A DNA stretch of 50,779 bases from the NCBI GenBank assembly GCA_016291905.1, contig JAEEZS010000038.1, forward strand, positions 1 through 50,779, in the 5' to 3' direction. The notes below the pieces were generated by a model. That model was given only the letters and a program-made list of their open reading frames with translations. It was not told where the DNA came from and did not search any database. Position numbers and translations under genes: made by a program. Shown in pieces: positions 41,330 through 49,320 of this stretch. How positions within the stretch are numbered: position 1 is the stretch's first letter; each line of letters starts with the position of its first letter. The stretch is from Bacteroidaceae bacterium. Its GTDB lineage: Bacteria > Bacteroidota > Bacteroidia > Bacteroidales > Bacteroidaceae.

Positions 41330-42811
41330 ATGAAAAAGTATTTTTATGCACTGTTGGCGCTGCTCGTAGTAGCCGTCTCATGTAAGAAACCTGAACCCGA
41401 ACCCATCATCCCTGATGAACCAACGGGGTATGCCGACTACATCTTCCAGTATGAGGTGAACCTTCCTGCCGATGCTTCCAATTATAGCTATGTCGAACTC
41501 GATTTGGCTTCTGTAAAGGGTGTCGATGCAAAGGGTAACAAAGCTGACATTTGGGAATGCTTCGGACTGAACTCCCAGGCAGAACTTATTGCCGCTCTTG
41601 GCGAACTGTCAGGTGGCGCTCAGACGGGGCAGACCGTCAACTTCATTGGATTTGATGTCTCCACAGAGTATCAGGTCGAGACTCCTTCCTCCACTAACGG
41701 CTTCGGACACTGGCACATGGCCAATGGCGACTGCTGCAATTGGGGTGACGATGCCTACCTTTATGCCGAGGGCTTCTTCGTCTCCAACGAGAACCTCGTC
41801 ATGAACATCGGACAGTTCCCTGGACGTCTTGAGGAGGGTAAGACCTATAAGATTATCGAGGGTATGGCTGACGACGAAACCACCGCAGCCTTCGAGATTA
41901 CCGTTAATGTCAAGCCTCAGACCGAGTGGGTATCCTATGTGGCCATTTCCGTGGGAGGTGATGCCGTAGAGGCAGACTTTGACCTCCCCGCTATCGCCAA
42001 GTACTTGGGTTATGCCGATGCTCCTGCTCTTGCTGCCGCCATTGCCTCAGGGGCTGTTAAGGTTGTTCCTCTGAACGCCGACGGCACAGAGGGTGAATGC
42101 ACCCAGCAGAATTACAACGAAAACGGTGAGTTCTGCTACGGCGCTTTCTATACCGTCGAAGGCGATGTGACAAGCTGGAATACCGGCGTTGACGCTGTCT
42201 ATTTCGATTGCTATGGTACTGCCTCTGGAAGTGAATTTGGTTTCGACATCACTCCGTTTACCAACCTGACGGAGGAGCACGTGAGCAATGCAAACCGCTT
42301 CTTCTCCGTAGCCCTGAAGGCTGGCGACAAAGTAGCTACCCTGATCTATGGCTATGTCGTCGAGAGCGCTAAGCCGTTTGCCGACTATACGTACGAGAAT
42401 TATACCTACAACATCCGTATCATGGCCAACGACGCCTACAAGAGTGTCGTTATTCCCATGCCCATTTCGTTGTCTGAAGTGCTTGGCCTTGAGGCAGAAT
42501 GGAGTCTCGAGACGCTTAACGTCATCGGCCTGAATGCTGACGAATCTGAGTATAAGAACGCTGACGGCGAGTATGCTACCACAGCTGGTGGTGTTCGTGG
42601 CTGGTGGTACTCCACTGAAGGTAACGTCTGCAGCTGGAGCGGCGAAGCCGGACCCTTTGCCTTTGCCGAGACCGATGATCTTGTCAATTATCGTGTAGGT
42701 CTCCATCCCACTGTGGCAGCCGGTACAGAAGGCACTATCAAGTTTAAGTATGTGGCTGGTGACAAGTCGCAGGTCATCACCATGAATGTTAAAGCCGTTG
42801 AATCGCTCTAA
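41330..42811 (+). CDS. Surface lipoprotein with three repeats resembling DUF4859
   Basis: 493 residues. Signal peptide ends AVSC (Cys 18), followed by a Pro/Glu spacer (KKPEPEPIIPDEP) typical of surface-exposed Bacteroidetes lipoproteins. Three related modules of about 140-150 residues follow. Each has a conserved aromatic loop: GHWHMANGDCCNWGDDAYLYAEGF (first module, in part GHWHMANGD and CCNWG), a diverged middle copy (YGAFYTVEGDVTSW), and GWWYSTEGNVCSW in the last. Each also contains a segment like LxAALxxGxVxxxxLNADGT. This pattern matches my memory of DUF4859, whose function is not established. It fills the slot of a SusE/SusF-type binding protein. The gene ends just before a strong terminator. 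Confidence 0.75.
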   Translation: MKKYFYALLALLVVAVSCKKPEPEPIIPDEPTGYADYIFQYEVNLPADASNYSYVELDLASVKGVDAKGNKADIWECFGLNSQAELIAALGELSGGAQTGQTVNFIGFDVSTEYQVETPSSTNGFGHWHMANGDCCNWGDDAYLYAEGFFVSNENLVMNIGQFPGRLEEGKTYKIIEGMADDETTAAFEITVNVKPQTEWVSYVAISVGGDAVEADFDLPAIAKYLGYADAPALAAAIASGAVKVVPLNADGTEGECTQQNYNENGEFCYGAFYTVEGDVTSWNTGVDAVYFDCYGTASGSEFGFDITPFTNLTEEHVSNANRFFSVALKAGDKVATLIYGYVVESAKPFADYTYENYTYNIRIMANDAYKSVVIPMPISLSEVLGLEAEWSLETLNVIGLNADESEYKNADGEYATTAGGVRGWWYSTEGNVCSWSGEAGPFAFAETDDLVNYRVGLHPTVAAGTEGTIKFKYVAGDKSQVITMNVKAVESL

Positions 42812-42831
42812 GCTTCATCGCTAACACGGAT

Positions 42832-42861
42832 AGGCTGGAGGAGTACATCTCCAGCCTTTTT
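42832..42861 (+). terminator. Rho-independent terminator inside the second SusCD locus
   Basis: Stem AGGCTGGAG / CTCCAGCCT with an 8-base loop, followed by TTTTT. It lies 20 bases after the DUF4859-like gene. It would stop or attenuate transcription before the peptidase genes. Confidence 0.85.
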
Positions 42862-42863
42862 AT

Positions 42864-42914
42864 AGCCCGCAGAGGTCTGACGTAAAGTTAACGGTTCGAT
42901 TCCGTTGCGGGCTG
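42864..42914 (+). pseudogene. Shrunken tRNA-like sequence (acceptor stem plus T-arm only)
   Basis: A perfect 7-bp acceptor-type stem (AGCCCGC 42864-42870 with GCGGGCT 42907-42913) encloses a textbook T-arm: AACGG, loop TTCGATT, CCGTT (42890-42906), directly abutting the 3' acceptor strand. Only 19 bases lie where the D-arm, anticodon arm and variable loop (about 41 bases) should be, so it cannot be a working tRNA. It looks like a deleted tRNA gene or a tRNA-derived remnant. Confidence 0.6.
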
Positions 42915-42927
42915 CACAGATAAAAAT

Positions 42928-44781
42928 ATGAATCAGACTATGAACAGATTTTCCATTCGTAACCTTTCTGCAAGCCTCAGACTTGTCGCCTTTTTCTGCA
43001 TTTTCTTGCCTTTTGCCGCTGTCCTTTCTTCCTGTACGCCAGAGGAGCCCGATCCTTTGGCTGACTATGATAGCAACCGTTCGGGTGTCGAACTCTCCCT
43101 GAACCGCAACACGTGGGATGTGTCGGCCGACTCCTCCCGTACCGTCCTCCGTATCAAGTCCTCCTATCTTTGGTACATCGAAATCCCCGATGAGGCAAAG
43201 GATTGGCTTACTGCCAGCCAGATGTGGGGCGATTCACTGCAGACGTATAAAGTCTATCTCTATGCCACACAGAATGATTCCCCTGAGCCTCGTAAGGCAA
43301 TTGTGACCGTCCGTTCTGGGAAATCGAAGAAACGTTTGACCGTTACGCAGGGTGTGGCTCCGCTGGTGCTCACCGAGGCCGACGTTCCAGACTTCGACAA
43401 GTATTATAAGCCGAAGGAATTCACCTTTGATATGCTACGTAGTGACAGCAAATGGAGCTGGTGCCGCAGCAAGCAGAGCGAGCACTTCGTGGTCTTCTGG
43501 GACAAGCAGTACGGCGAATATGGCCTCTATGGTGACCGTAAGGGCACAGCAAACACTTCGCCTTCGACGTGCAGTGTGACTGGCATGGTGGTCGATATCG
43601 ACGATCTGCTGATGAAGGCGGAACTGTTCTACGAAATGAATATTAACACGCTGAAGTTTGCCGATGTGGGGAAGGGAAAGTCCGTCCTCGACCGTTATAA
43701 GATGGAAATATACCTCCTTTATCAAGGCGAGTGGCTCGCTACGGGCAGCGGCTACGATAATGTCATCGGTGCCCTGTGGGTGAACCCTAGCACATGTAAA
43801 CCTGTGGGTAGCACCATTGCCCACGAAATTGGCCACTCGTTCCAGTATATGGTGTTCTGCGACTATTTGGAACAAAAGGGCGTCCCAGAAAGCCAGCGTC
43901 CAAGTGCAAATACGACACAAGGCCCGGGCTGGCGTTATGGCTTCGGCCCGAATGGTAGCGGAGGCTGCGGCTGGTGGGAGCAATGTGCTCAGTGGCAGAG
44001 CCTTCAGGAGTTTTCTGCGAAGGAAAATTATAAACCGCAGGCTTTCCAGGGCTGGGCAGGCGAGTTCACCACCTCAACCAGCCTACACGTTCTTCATGAG
44101 CGTCCTCGCTATGCCAACTATTTCATTCAGTGGTATTGGGTGGACAAATACGGTATCGATTTCATCGGCAAGCTTTGGCGCGAGTCGAGGTATCCTGAAG
44201 ATCCCTGCGAGACTTACATGCGTCTTGCTGGTATGGACAACGTCGCCTTCAACGATGATATGTGGCGTTACGCCGCTCATTGCGTCACCTACGACATGGG
44301 TGAGATTCGCAGTTACGGCAAGAACTATGTGGGCAACGTGGCCATCACCAACTTTGCGAAGGTCGATGGCTGGTGGCGCATTAGCGACAGCAAGGCGCCT
44401 GAGAGCACAGGTTCCAATGCCATTCTGTTGAACGGCGCTGCCGGACAGACGGTAAGCGCAAATTTCCAGGGACTTTACGAAATGCAGGGCTCTGTTTATA
44501 AGTGCGGCCCGCAGGGCAATGCCGGCTGGCGCTATGGCTTCGTCTCTTATAATAAGGATGGCAGTACCACTTATGGCGATATATTCTCCGATGCCGAAGG
44601 AACAGCCACATTCAACGTCCCTGCTAACTCCTCCAAGCTGTGGTTTGTCGTTAGTGGCGCTCCCAAGAGTTACGAGCGTCATGCTTGGCCTACGGATGCC
44701 TCCAAGTCCGACACCGATACCGACGACAACAAATGGCCTTGGCAGGTGCAGTTCTCTGGCACAAATCCTTATGGAAAATGA
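42928..44781 (+). CDS. Zinc-metallopeptidase-like lipoprotein (HEIGH; BACON plus DUF6055-like)
   Basis: 617 residues. The signal peptide ends VLSSC (Cys 36). Residues about 50-145 form a BACON-type beta-domain (LSLNRNTWDVSADSSRTVLRI ... RLTVTQG, seen in part). The peptidase-like domain starts near 165 (FTFDMLRSDSKWSWCRSKQS). It carries STIAHEIGHSFQ with His299, Glu300 and His303, and Glu351 in WWEQCAQWQ is a likely third zinc ligand, as in gluzincins. A C-terminal beta-domain (about 510-600, WRYGFVSYNKDG ... FVVSGAP) is shared with the other two peptidase genes. It probably cleaves protein or glycoprotein at the cell surface, but activity is unproven. Its stop overlaps the next start (ATGA). 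Confidence 0.78.
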   Translation: MNQTMNRFSIRNLSASLRLVAFFCIFLPFAAVLSSCTPEEPDPLADYDSNRSGVELSLNRNTWDVSADSSRTVLRIKSSYLWYIEIPDEAKDWLTASQMWGDSLQTYKVYLYATQNDSPEPRKAIVTVRSGKSKKRLTVTQGVAPLVLTEADVPDFDKYYKPKEFTFDMLRSDSKWSWCRSKQSEHFVVFWDKQYGEYGLYGDRKGTANTSPSTCSVTGMVVDIDDLLMKAELFYEMNINTLKFADVGKGKSVLDRYKMEIYLLYQGEWLATGSGYDNVIGALWVNPSTCKPVGSTIAHEIGHSFQYMVFCDYLEQKGVPESQRPSANTTQGPGWRYGFGPNGSGGCGWWEQCAQWQSLQEFSAKENYKPQAFQGWAGEFTTSTSLHVLHERPRYANYFIQWYWVDKYGIDFIGKLWRESRYPEDPCETYMRLAGMDNVAFNDDMWRYAAHCVTYDMGEIRSYGKNYVGNVAITNFAKVDGWWRISDSKAPESTGSNAILLNGAAGQTVSANFQGLYEMQGSVYKCGPQGNAGWRYGFVSYNKDGSTTYGDIFSDAEGTATFNVPANSSKLWFVVSGAPKSYERHAWPTDASKSDTDTDDNKWPWQVQFSGTNPYGK

Positions 44782-46376
44782 GAAAAATACTATATAGCGC
44801 TGTGCTCCTTTTGTTTTCCGTCTCATGCACGACGGAATTGGAGGAAGGTATGTTGGATTTGACGCCAGAATCGGGTGAGTTCTTTCTGGAATGGCCCGCC
44901 TACAACCCGACTATTCATTACGATTTTAACAAAGATAATGGGCAGCTGCCCATCCCCACCAAGAATCTGCCATTAGCAACGAACAAGTATTACAAAGTCT
45001 ATCCATCCGACAATGATACGCAGACGGAGAGCTGGTGGTCGTTCTTCGTGGGAAAGAATGCCAATCCGTTGGTGAAAGACAACGAGGTGGCGGCTAAGAA
45101 TATGCTGGCACGCCTAAACGAAGATTTTGCCTATATGACGGACGTGATGGGCTGGCCACGCGACCTCGCTCCACAGAAAGGCTATCGCAGTGCTGTGTTC
45201 CTCTACGGCTCTGGTTTGCCGACAGACAATGCCTCGAATACCGACCTTGGAGGTTGGCAAAGTGCCGTCACAATAGGCGGTACTTCTTGGCCCATCATAC
45301 TGGCTTCGTACTATCCCGTTTATTGTTTCGACCCCGCTTGTAGCTACAGCGACGCCGAGTCGCAATGTAGCGCAATGGTTCACGAGGGCATCCATGCCAT
45401 CTTTGCCTCCATGCCTGGCTGCCGCAAGGCAAGCTGGTTTCACGAAGGGGCCAACTGCTGGCTACAGGCCACGCTCACCTATGAACGTCAGTACGGCAAG
45501 GAATATACAGCTAACGATTTCGGTTGGCTCAGTATGGGCAGTATCATGGCGCCCTTCCAACCGATTGAATGCTATTCAGGTTGGCTGACGGACGGTACTT
45601 TTGGCGGCCCAGGAGCTCAGGGCGTCAACGGTGCAGCTCCTACGGGCAACGTGCGCAAGATTATCGGCGGCTCGCAATACAGCGAGGTGTTCCCCACATT
45701 CCTCGGTGAGATTGTGGATTATATGGCTGTGCCCTGGGTGTGGATGAACGCTACGGGCTACGTGCTGGAAGGAATTGCCAAGCAAATAGGCGAGGAGCAG
45801 ATGCACCGTATGTTGCAGGAGTATCGAGCCCGTCTGGCGTTGTGTGACTTCGGCAAGTACTCGCAGGCTGTCAAACACATGTACAATTCTTATATGGGAA
45901 CCGTTATCGAAAGTGAGAGCTGGAGCGTCTATAGCAAACCTTGGCGTGCCACCCCTTACGCTCCGACGGAGGAGGATGAAGAGGGTTGGCTTGTCCCTGA
46001 CCAGGCAACTACGCCAGGTTGGACGGGAGCGAATATCATTCCCATCTATGTGGAGAGTAGTCCGCTGACCGTCTCCTTCAAGCCTAACGGAGAACTTTCG
46101 ACGAAGGATAATATGTCCTGCCAGCTGTGCTACCGTACCGAGGACGGTAAGACTGTCTATGGCAAGCCCTTTAGCGAAGGGAGTTACCGTATGGAGTTTG
46201 ATAAGTACCAGCCTTCCAATAACGTGGTGTTTGCTGTGGTCTGCAACCTCGACTACACCTACACGGGTAACGTCAACATCCGCAGGAATCACTACGACTA
46301 TCGTCTGAAACTCAGTAAGAACGCCCAGCCTGCGAACGTCTATGGCAATTGGTTTAACTGGGATGTGAAACAATAG
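44778..46376 (+). CDS. Zinc-metallopeptidase-like lipoprotein (HEGIH type)
   Basis: 532 residues from the ATG at 44778, chosen because it gives signal peptide MRKILYSAVLLLFSVSC (Cys 17) and an ATGA overlap with the upstream stop. The motif AMVHEGIHAIF has His202, Glu203 and His206. WFHEGANCW places Glu223 seventeen residues later, a good third zinc ligand. The C-terminal beta-domain (GANIIPIYVESS, then YRTEDGKTVYGKPF) parallels the ends of the two other peptidase genes. It is related to, but more diverged from, the HEIGH and HELGH proteins on either side. A role in surface proteolysis is inferred from the motif and from coupling to the first peptidase gene. Confidence 0.75.
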   Translation: MRKILYSAVLLLFSVSCTTELEEGMLDLTPESGEFFLEWPAYNPTIHYDFNKDNGQLPIPTKNLPLATNKYYKVYPSDNDTQTESWWSFFVGKNANPLVKDNEVAAKNMLARLNEDFAYMTDVMGWPRDLAPQKGYRSAVFLYGSGLPTDNASNTDLGGWQSAVTIGGTSWPIILASYYPVYCFDPACSYSDAESQCSAMVHEGIHAIFASMPGCRKASWFHEGANCWLQATLTYERQYGKEYTANDFGWLSMGSIMAPFQPIECYSGWLTDGTFGGPGAQGVNGAAPTGNVRKIIGGSQYSEVFPTFLGEIVDYMAVPWVWMNATGYVLEGIAKQIGEEQMHRMLQEYRARLALCDFGKYSQAVKHMYNSYMGTVIESESWSVYSKPWRATPYAPTEEDEEGWLVPDQATTPGWTGANIIPIYVESSPLTVSFKPNGELSTKDNMSCQLCYRTEDGKTVYGKPFSEGSYRMEFDKYQPSNNVVFAVVCNLDYTYTGNVNIRRNHYDYRLKLSKNAQPANVYGNWFNWDVKQ

Positions 46377-46392
46377 GAATGGAGTTGCAACT

Positions 46393-47427
46393 ATGAAACG
46401 GTGTCTTTATTTGATGCTTGCTCTTTGCACAATGTTGATTGTAGGCTGTTCGAAAGCAGACTACACGCCTTTTGGTGAAACGCCCGTTGACTATTCCCAT
46501 GCCCAGAAGGGCGGCGAGATAACCGTCGTGGAGGAAATGGAGGTAAAGGATGCCTTTGAGACAACGGAAATCACGTTGGCTAAGAACGATGTTTTGAAGG
46601 CATTTGGGGTTAAGAAGATGCCTGGCGATATCGTGTTGTATGGTGTGGATGCTAAGGCTGGCAATCTTTATGGCCCAACGGGCTATAACTCTGTGGCTGG
46701 TTTTTATTTTAATAAGGAGGGATATGTCTGCTCGCCCAGCAGCAAGGATGCGGCATTGTTTGTCGATTTTACTCCTAAAGTTCTTCGCTTGGCCGTGGGG
46801 CAGGTGCCCGAGGCATGCAAGGCTGGCGACGAGTTTCATCTTCACATGGGATTGGCCAATGCCACGACCTACTGTCCCATTGAGGCGACGTTTGCGCTGA
46901 CGGAAACGGGCGAATGGGCTGTCTATTTTACTCATACCGACGGCTTGACCTATTCCGTCTATGAAACGGTGAAGAACGACTATACCCCCCTCTCAGTCTA
47001 TATCAATGAGGAGGCCGTGTGTGGCGCTCTTGGCCTGGCATCCTTTGCTAAGCTGATTGATGGCATGAAGGCCGCCAAGCCTACGGTGGAGTTTTACGGC
47101 CTCAATGCCGACTGCTCGGAATACCTCATTGCAGCTCAGGATGGCTCAGGTTCTCAAGCTGGTTACACGGCTAACAACAGGGGGCATTGGTTCAACATGA
47201 TGGGCAATGTCTGCGGCTGGCGCGACGAGGCTTGGTTCTGCTATAGCGAGTGGGACGGTGCCTCAAACCCCATCTTCTTCAACATTGGCCAAGCCACAAC
47301 GGGCATCGAGGCCGGTATGGCTACCATCATCCGTCAGAAGTTCGTTCATGGTGAGAAGGAGGCTGTTCTTACTTACAAGGTCCATATCGTAGGCAAGATA
47401 ACCTCTGACCTCGGACCTGACGAATAA
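46393..47427 (+). CDS. Lipoprotein with two repeats resembling DUF4859
   Basis: 344 residues. Signal peptide ends LIVGC (Cys 19). Two modules related to the 493-residue protein in the same locus are visible. The second is the clearer copy, with LGLASFAKLIDGMKA, FYGLNADCSEY, and the aromatic loop RGHWFNMMGNVCGWRDEAWF. The first is diverged (SVAGFYFNKEGYVCSP). No catalytic motif is seen. It lies 16 bases after one peptidase gene and 52 bases before another, so the gene order alternates binding-like and peptidase-like lipoproteins. I infer substrate binding. Confidence 0.72.
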   Translation: MKRCLYLMLALCTMLIVGCSKADYTPFGETPVDYSHAQKGGEITVVEEMEVKDAFETTEITLAKNDVLKAFGVKKMPGDIVLYGVDAKAGNLYGPTGYNSVAGFYFNKEGYVCSPSSKDAALFVDFTPKVLRLAVGQVPEACKAGDEFHLHMGLANATTYCPIEATFALTETGEWAVYFTHTDGLTYSVYETVKNDYTPLSVYINEEAVCGALGLASFAKLIDGMKAAKPTVEFYGLNADCSEYLIAAQDGSGSQAGYTANNRGHWFNMMGNVCGWRDEAWFCYSEWDGASNPIFFNIGQATTGIEAGMATIIRQKFVHGEKEAVLTYKVHIVGKITSDLGPDE

Positions 47428-47479
47428 ATCCGTAACTCCCGAACCTCCATAATCCCTATCCCTCCCATTCCTTTCGTCC

Positions 47480-48820
47480 ATGAACAAAATCCTTCTGTTT
47501 TTCCATTGTTGTCTCCTTCTTCCGGTCCTATGCTTTGCCGATGGCAAACAAATCTACATTCCCGAGGACCTTCGTGACAACGATTTCGACGACCCCTCTT
47601 CTCGCTGGTGCTATGCCCATTGTCGTATGACAGAGAACTTCGTCATCTTTTGGGAGAGCGGCTTTGGCGATGACCCTTCCTCTCCTCCCGAACTGGAAGG
47701 GCACAAAATGTCTGTTGACCTTGACAACCTCTGCGAACGGTTAGAAACTTTTTATGATTACTATTATAATACTCTCCAGTTCGCACATAAGGGTTCACTT
47801 TGCGATAAGTATCGCATGATGGTGATGATTAATTACAGCCTCGAAGGAACAGCCTACGGTGGTGACTACGATGGTGTTATTGGTGCCCTTTGGGTGGCTC
47901 CAAACCGCATTCAGGACAAGACTCTCAACTGCATAGCGCACGAATTGGGCCATTGCTTCCAAAGTCAGATTATGTGCGACGGCGAGGGCGAGGCGTGGGG
48001 TGGAAGCGGTTTCCTCGAGATGACGAGCCAATGGATGCTCTGGCAGGTCAACCCCAATTGGATTGGTTCTGAACGCTACCATTGGGACGCCTTCTGCAAG
48101 AACACCCATAAGGCATACCTCAGTTTCGAGAACATATATCGCTCTCCTTATATTATAGAGTATTGGGGAATGAAACGTGGCTTGACAGCTATCGGAGACC
48201 TTTACCGTGCTGGCAAGCGAGGCGAGGACCCCGTCATCACTTATAAGAAACTCTACAACCTCTCGCAATCAGCCTTTTGTGATGAGATGTATGATGCCGT
48301 CTGCCACATTGTCAACCTTGATTACCCTCGCTGCTGGGACCTGACGCGTCCTTTTGCCTGCCAGATGACCACAGCGTTAGACACTTTGGGGAATGGCTGG
48401 TATGCACCAAAACAGACTAACGTTCCAGAAAACTACGGCTTTAACGTCATCCCCCTTGTCTTGCCAAAGGCCGGTAAAAAGGTGGCAGTCACATTTTGTA
48501 CTGCCGTACCTGTGGAGCAGGGAGGTTTTCGCTGTGGTTTTGTGGTGGTCAACAAAGACGGCCGTTCCGTCTATAGTCCCATGAAAACCATTTCCGTTAA
48601 ATCAAAAAAGGTGAAACTCTCCTACAAGCCGAGTGACGAGGCTGCAAAAGTATTCCTTGTCGTAATGGCTGCCCCTGCCGAACACCCTGCTCCACATCAC
48701 AGGATGCGTTCTTTGGAAATGCCCGACAATCCAGTACCGATCATCCCTTCCGACCGCGAACGTCCCATAGAACGCAGGCCCATTCCTTATTTATATACGT
48801 TCAAGGCAAGCTTGAAATAG
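47480..48820 (+). CDS. Secreted zinc-metallopeptidase-like protein (HELGH; DUF6055-like)
   Basis: 446 residues with a signal peptide (MNKILLFFHCCLLLPVLCFA). Unlike its two relatives it has no N-terminal BACON domain. The likely cleavage is after CFA, so it may be soluble rather than lipid-anchored, although a lipobox at Cys 18 cannot be excluded. The motif CIAHELGHCFQ has His154, Glu155 and His158. Glu180 in FLEMTSQWM aligns with Glu351 of the HEIGH protein. NYGFNVIPLVLPKAG and GFVVVNKDGRSVYSP make up the shared C-terminal beta-domain. The end is Pro-rich (NPVPIIPSDRERPIERRPIP). It is the last gene before the rRNA promoter. Confidence 0.77.
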   Translation: MNKILLFFHCCLLLPVLCFADGKQIYIPEDLRDNDFDDPSSRWCYAHCRMTENFVIFWESGFGDDPSSPPELEGHKMSVDLDNLCERLETFYDYYYNTLQFAHKGSLCDKYRMMVMINYSLEGTAYGGDYDGVIGALWVAPNRIQDKTLNCIAHELGHCFQSQIMCDGEGEAWGGSGFLEMTSQWMLWQVNPNWIGSERYHWDAFCKNTHKAYLSFENIYRSPYIIEYWGMKRGLTAIGDLYRAGKRGEDPVITYKKLYNLSQSAFCDEMYDAVCHIVNLDYPRCWDLTRPFACQMTTALDTLGNGWYAPKQTNVPENYGFNVIPLVLPKAGKKVAVTFCTAVPVEQGGFRCGFVVVNKDGRSVYSPMKTISVKSKKVKLSYKPSDEAAKVFLVVMAAPAEHPAPHHRMRSLEMPDNPVPIIPSDRERPIERRPIPYLYTFKASLK

Positions 48821-48876
48821 TCGGGAAAAAAGGAGCGGTTATATGAAATAAAGATCGCCTCCACCTGCTGTCCACC

Positions 48877-48943
48877 GAAACGTTTCAAGGAAACTATCCG
48901 AACGTTCCATCTTTTGCTTTTGAACGTTCCGTCATGCGTCAGA
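48877..48943 (+). repeat. Three palindromes at exact 22-bp spacing upstream of the rRNA promoter
   Basis: GAAACGTTTC (48877-48886), GAACGTTC (48900-48907) and GAACGTTC (48922-48929) have centres at 48881/82, 48903/04 and 48925/26, exactly 22 bases apart. The last two units continue with the related CGTTCCATC and CGTTCCGTC. Confidence 0.8.
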
Positions 48944-49018
48944 AGCCCATTTTCCAGTGCTAGAAAGAGCCCTTTTTACCCTTTTTTCTTGATTTCTTGA
49001 AAAAAAGTGGTAAAAATA

Positions 49019-49050
49019 TTTGGTGGTATGGAATAAAGGCAGTACCTTTG
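49019..49050 (+). promoter_or_regulatory. rRNA operon promoter
   Basis: TTTG (49019-49022), 20 bases, TACCTTTG (49043-49050), a full consensus match. Transcription should begin near 49057, about 265 bases before mature 16S. The inverted A/T-rich repeat just upstream could act as an UP-type element. Confidence 0.82.
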
Positions 49051-49106
49051 CACCCGCTTTTCGAAAGGGAGCCTGAAAAGCCCCCCTGAGAAGGGCAGAG
49101 AAGAGC

Positions 49107-49116
49107 GATCTTTGAA
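49107..49116 (+). promoter_or_regulatory. boxA-like antitermination element in the rRNA leader
   Basis: GATCTTTGAA resembles the boxA core of rRNA leaders (TGCTCTTTAA in E. coli) and lies in the transcribed leader before 16S. Confidence 0.5.
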
Positions 49117-49320
49117 AAGTTTCCCATACAGACGAAGTAGTACAAGAGCGGCCCTGCCGTGCGTGCTCTCCGGAGCCGGTTATCCGGTTTCCTTGGGGGA
49201 GCGCCTCGCGCAGGGTCGGGTAGAGAGAAAGAAAGACGAACCGTCAAGTTAAAATTTCCTTGGACTAGGAAAGAAGGATATGTGAGTCGTCATGAGCGGA
49301 AAAAACGAAAACATCATAAA

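Larger units (their letters stand above)
48821..49320. other. 500-bp region between the last peptidase gene and 16S: array, rRNA promoter and leader
   Basis: No gene is supported. It contains the 22-bp-spaced palindromes (48877-48943), an A/T-rich imperfect inverted repeat (48972-48987 with 48999-49016), the rRNA promoter, a boxA-like element, and a GC-rich leader stem. In the stem, CCCTGC near 49155 can pair with GCAGGG near 49212, as expected for 16S 5' processing. Confidence 0.75.

Noticed and set aside
42864..42914. Functional tRNA gene
   Set aside because: Only 19 bases are available for the D-arm, anticodon arm and variable loop. U8 is absent.
48972..49016. Terminator for the last peptidase gene
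   Set aside because: The stem is A/T-only and imperfect, and is followed by A/T-mixed sequence without a T-run on the plus strand. It lies directly before the rRNA -33 box, so an upstream promoter role is as likely.
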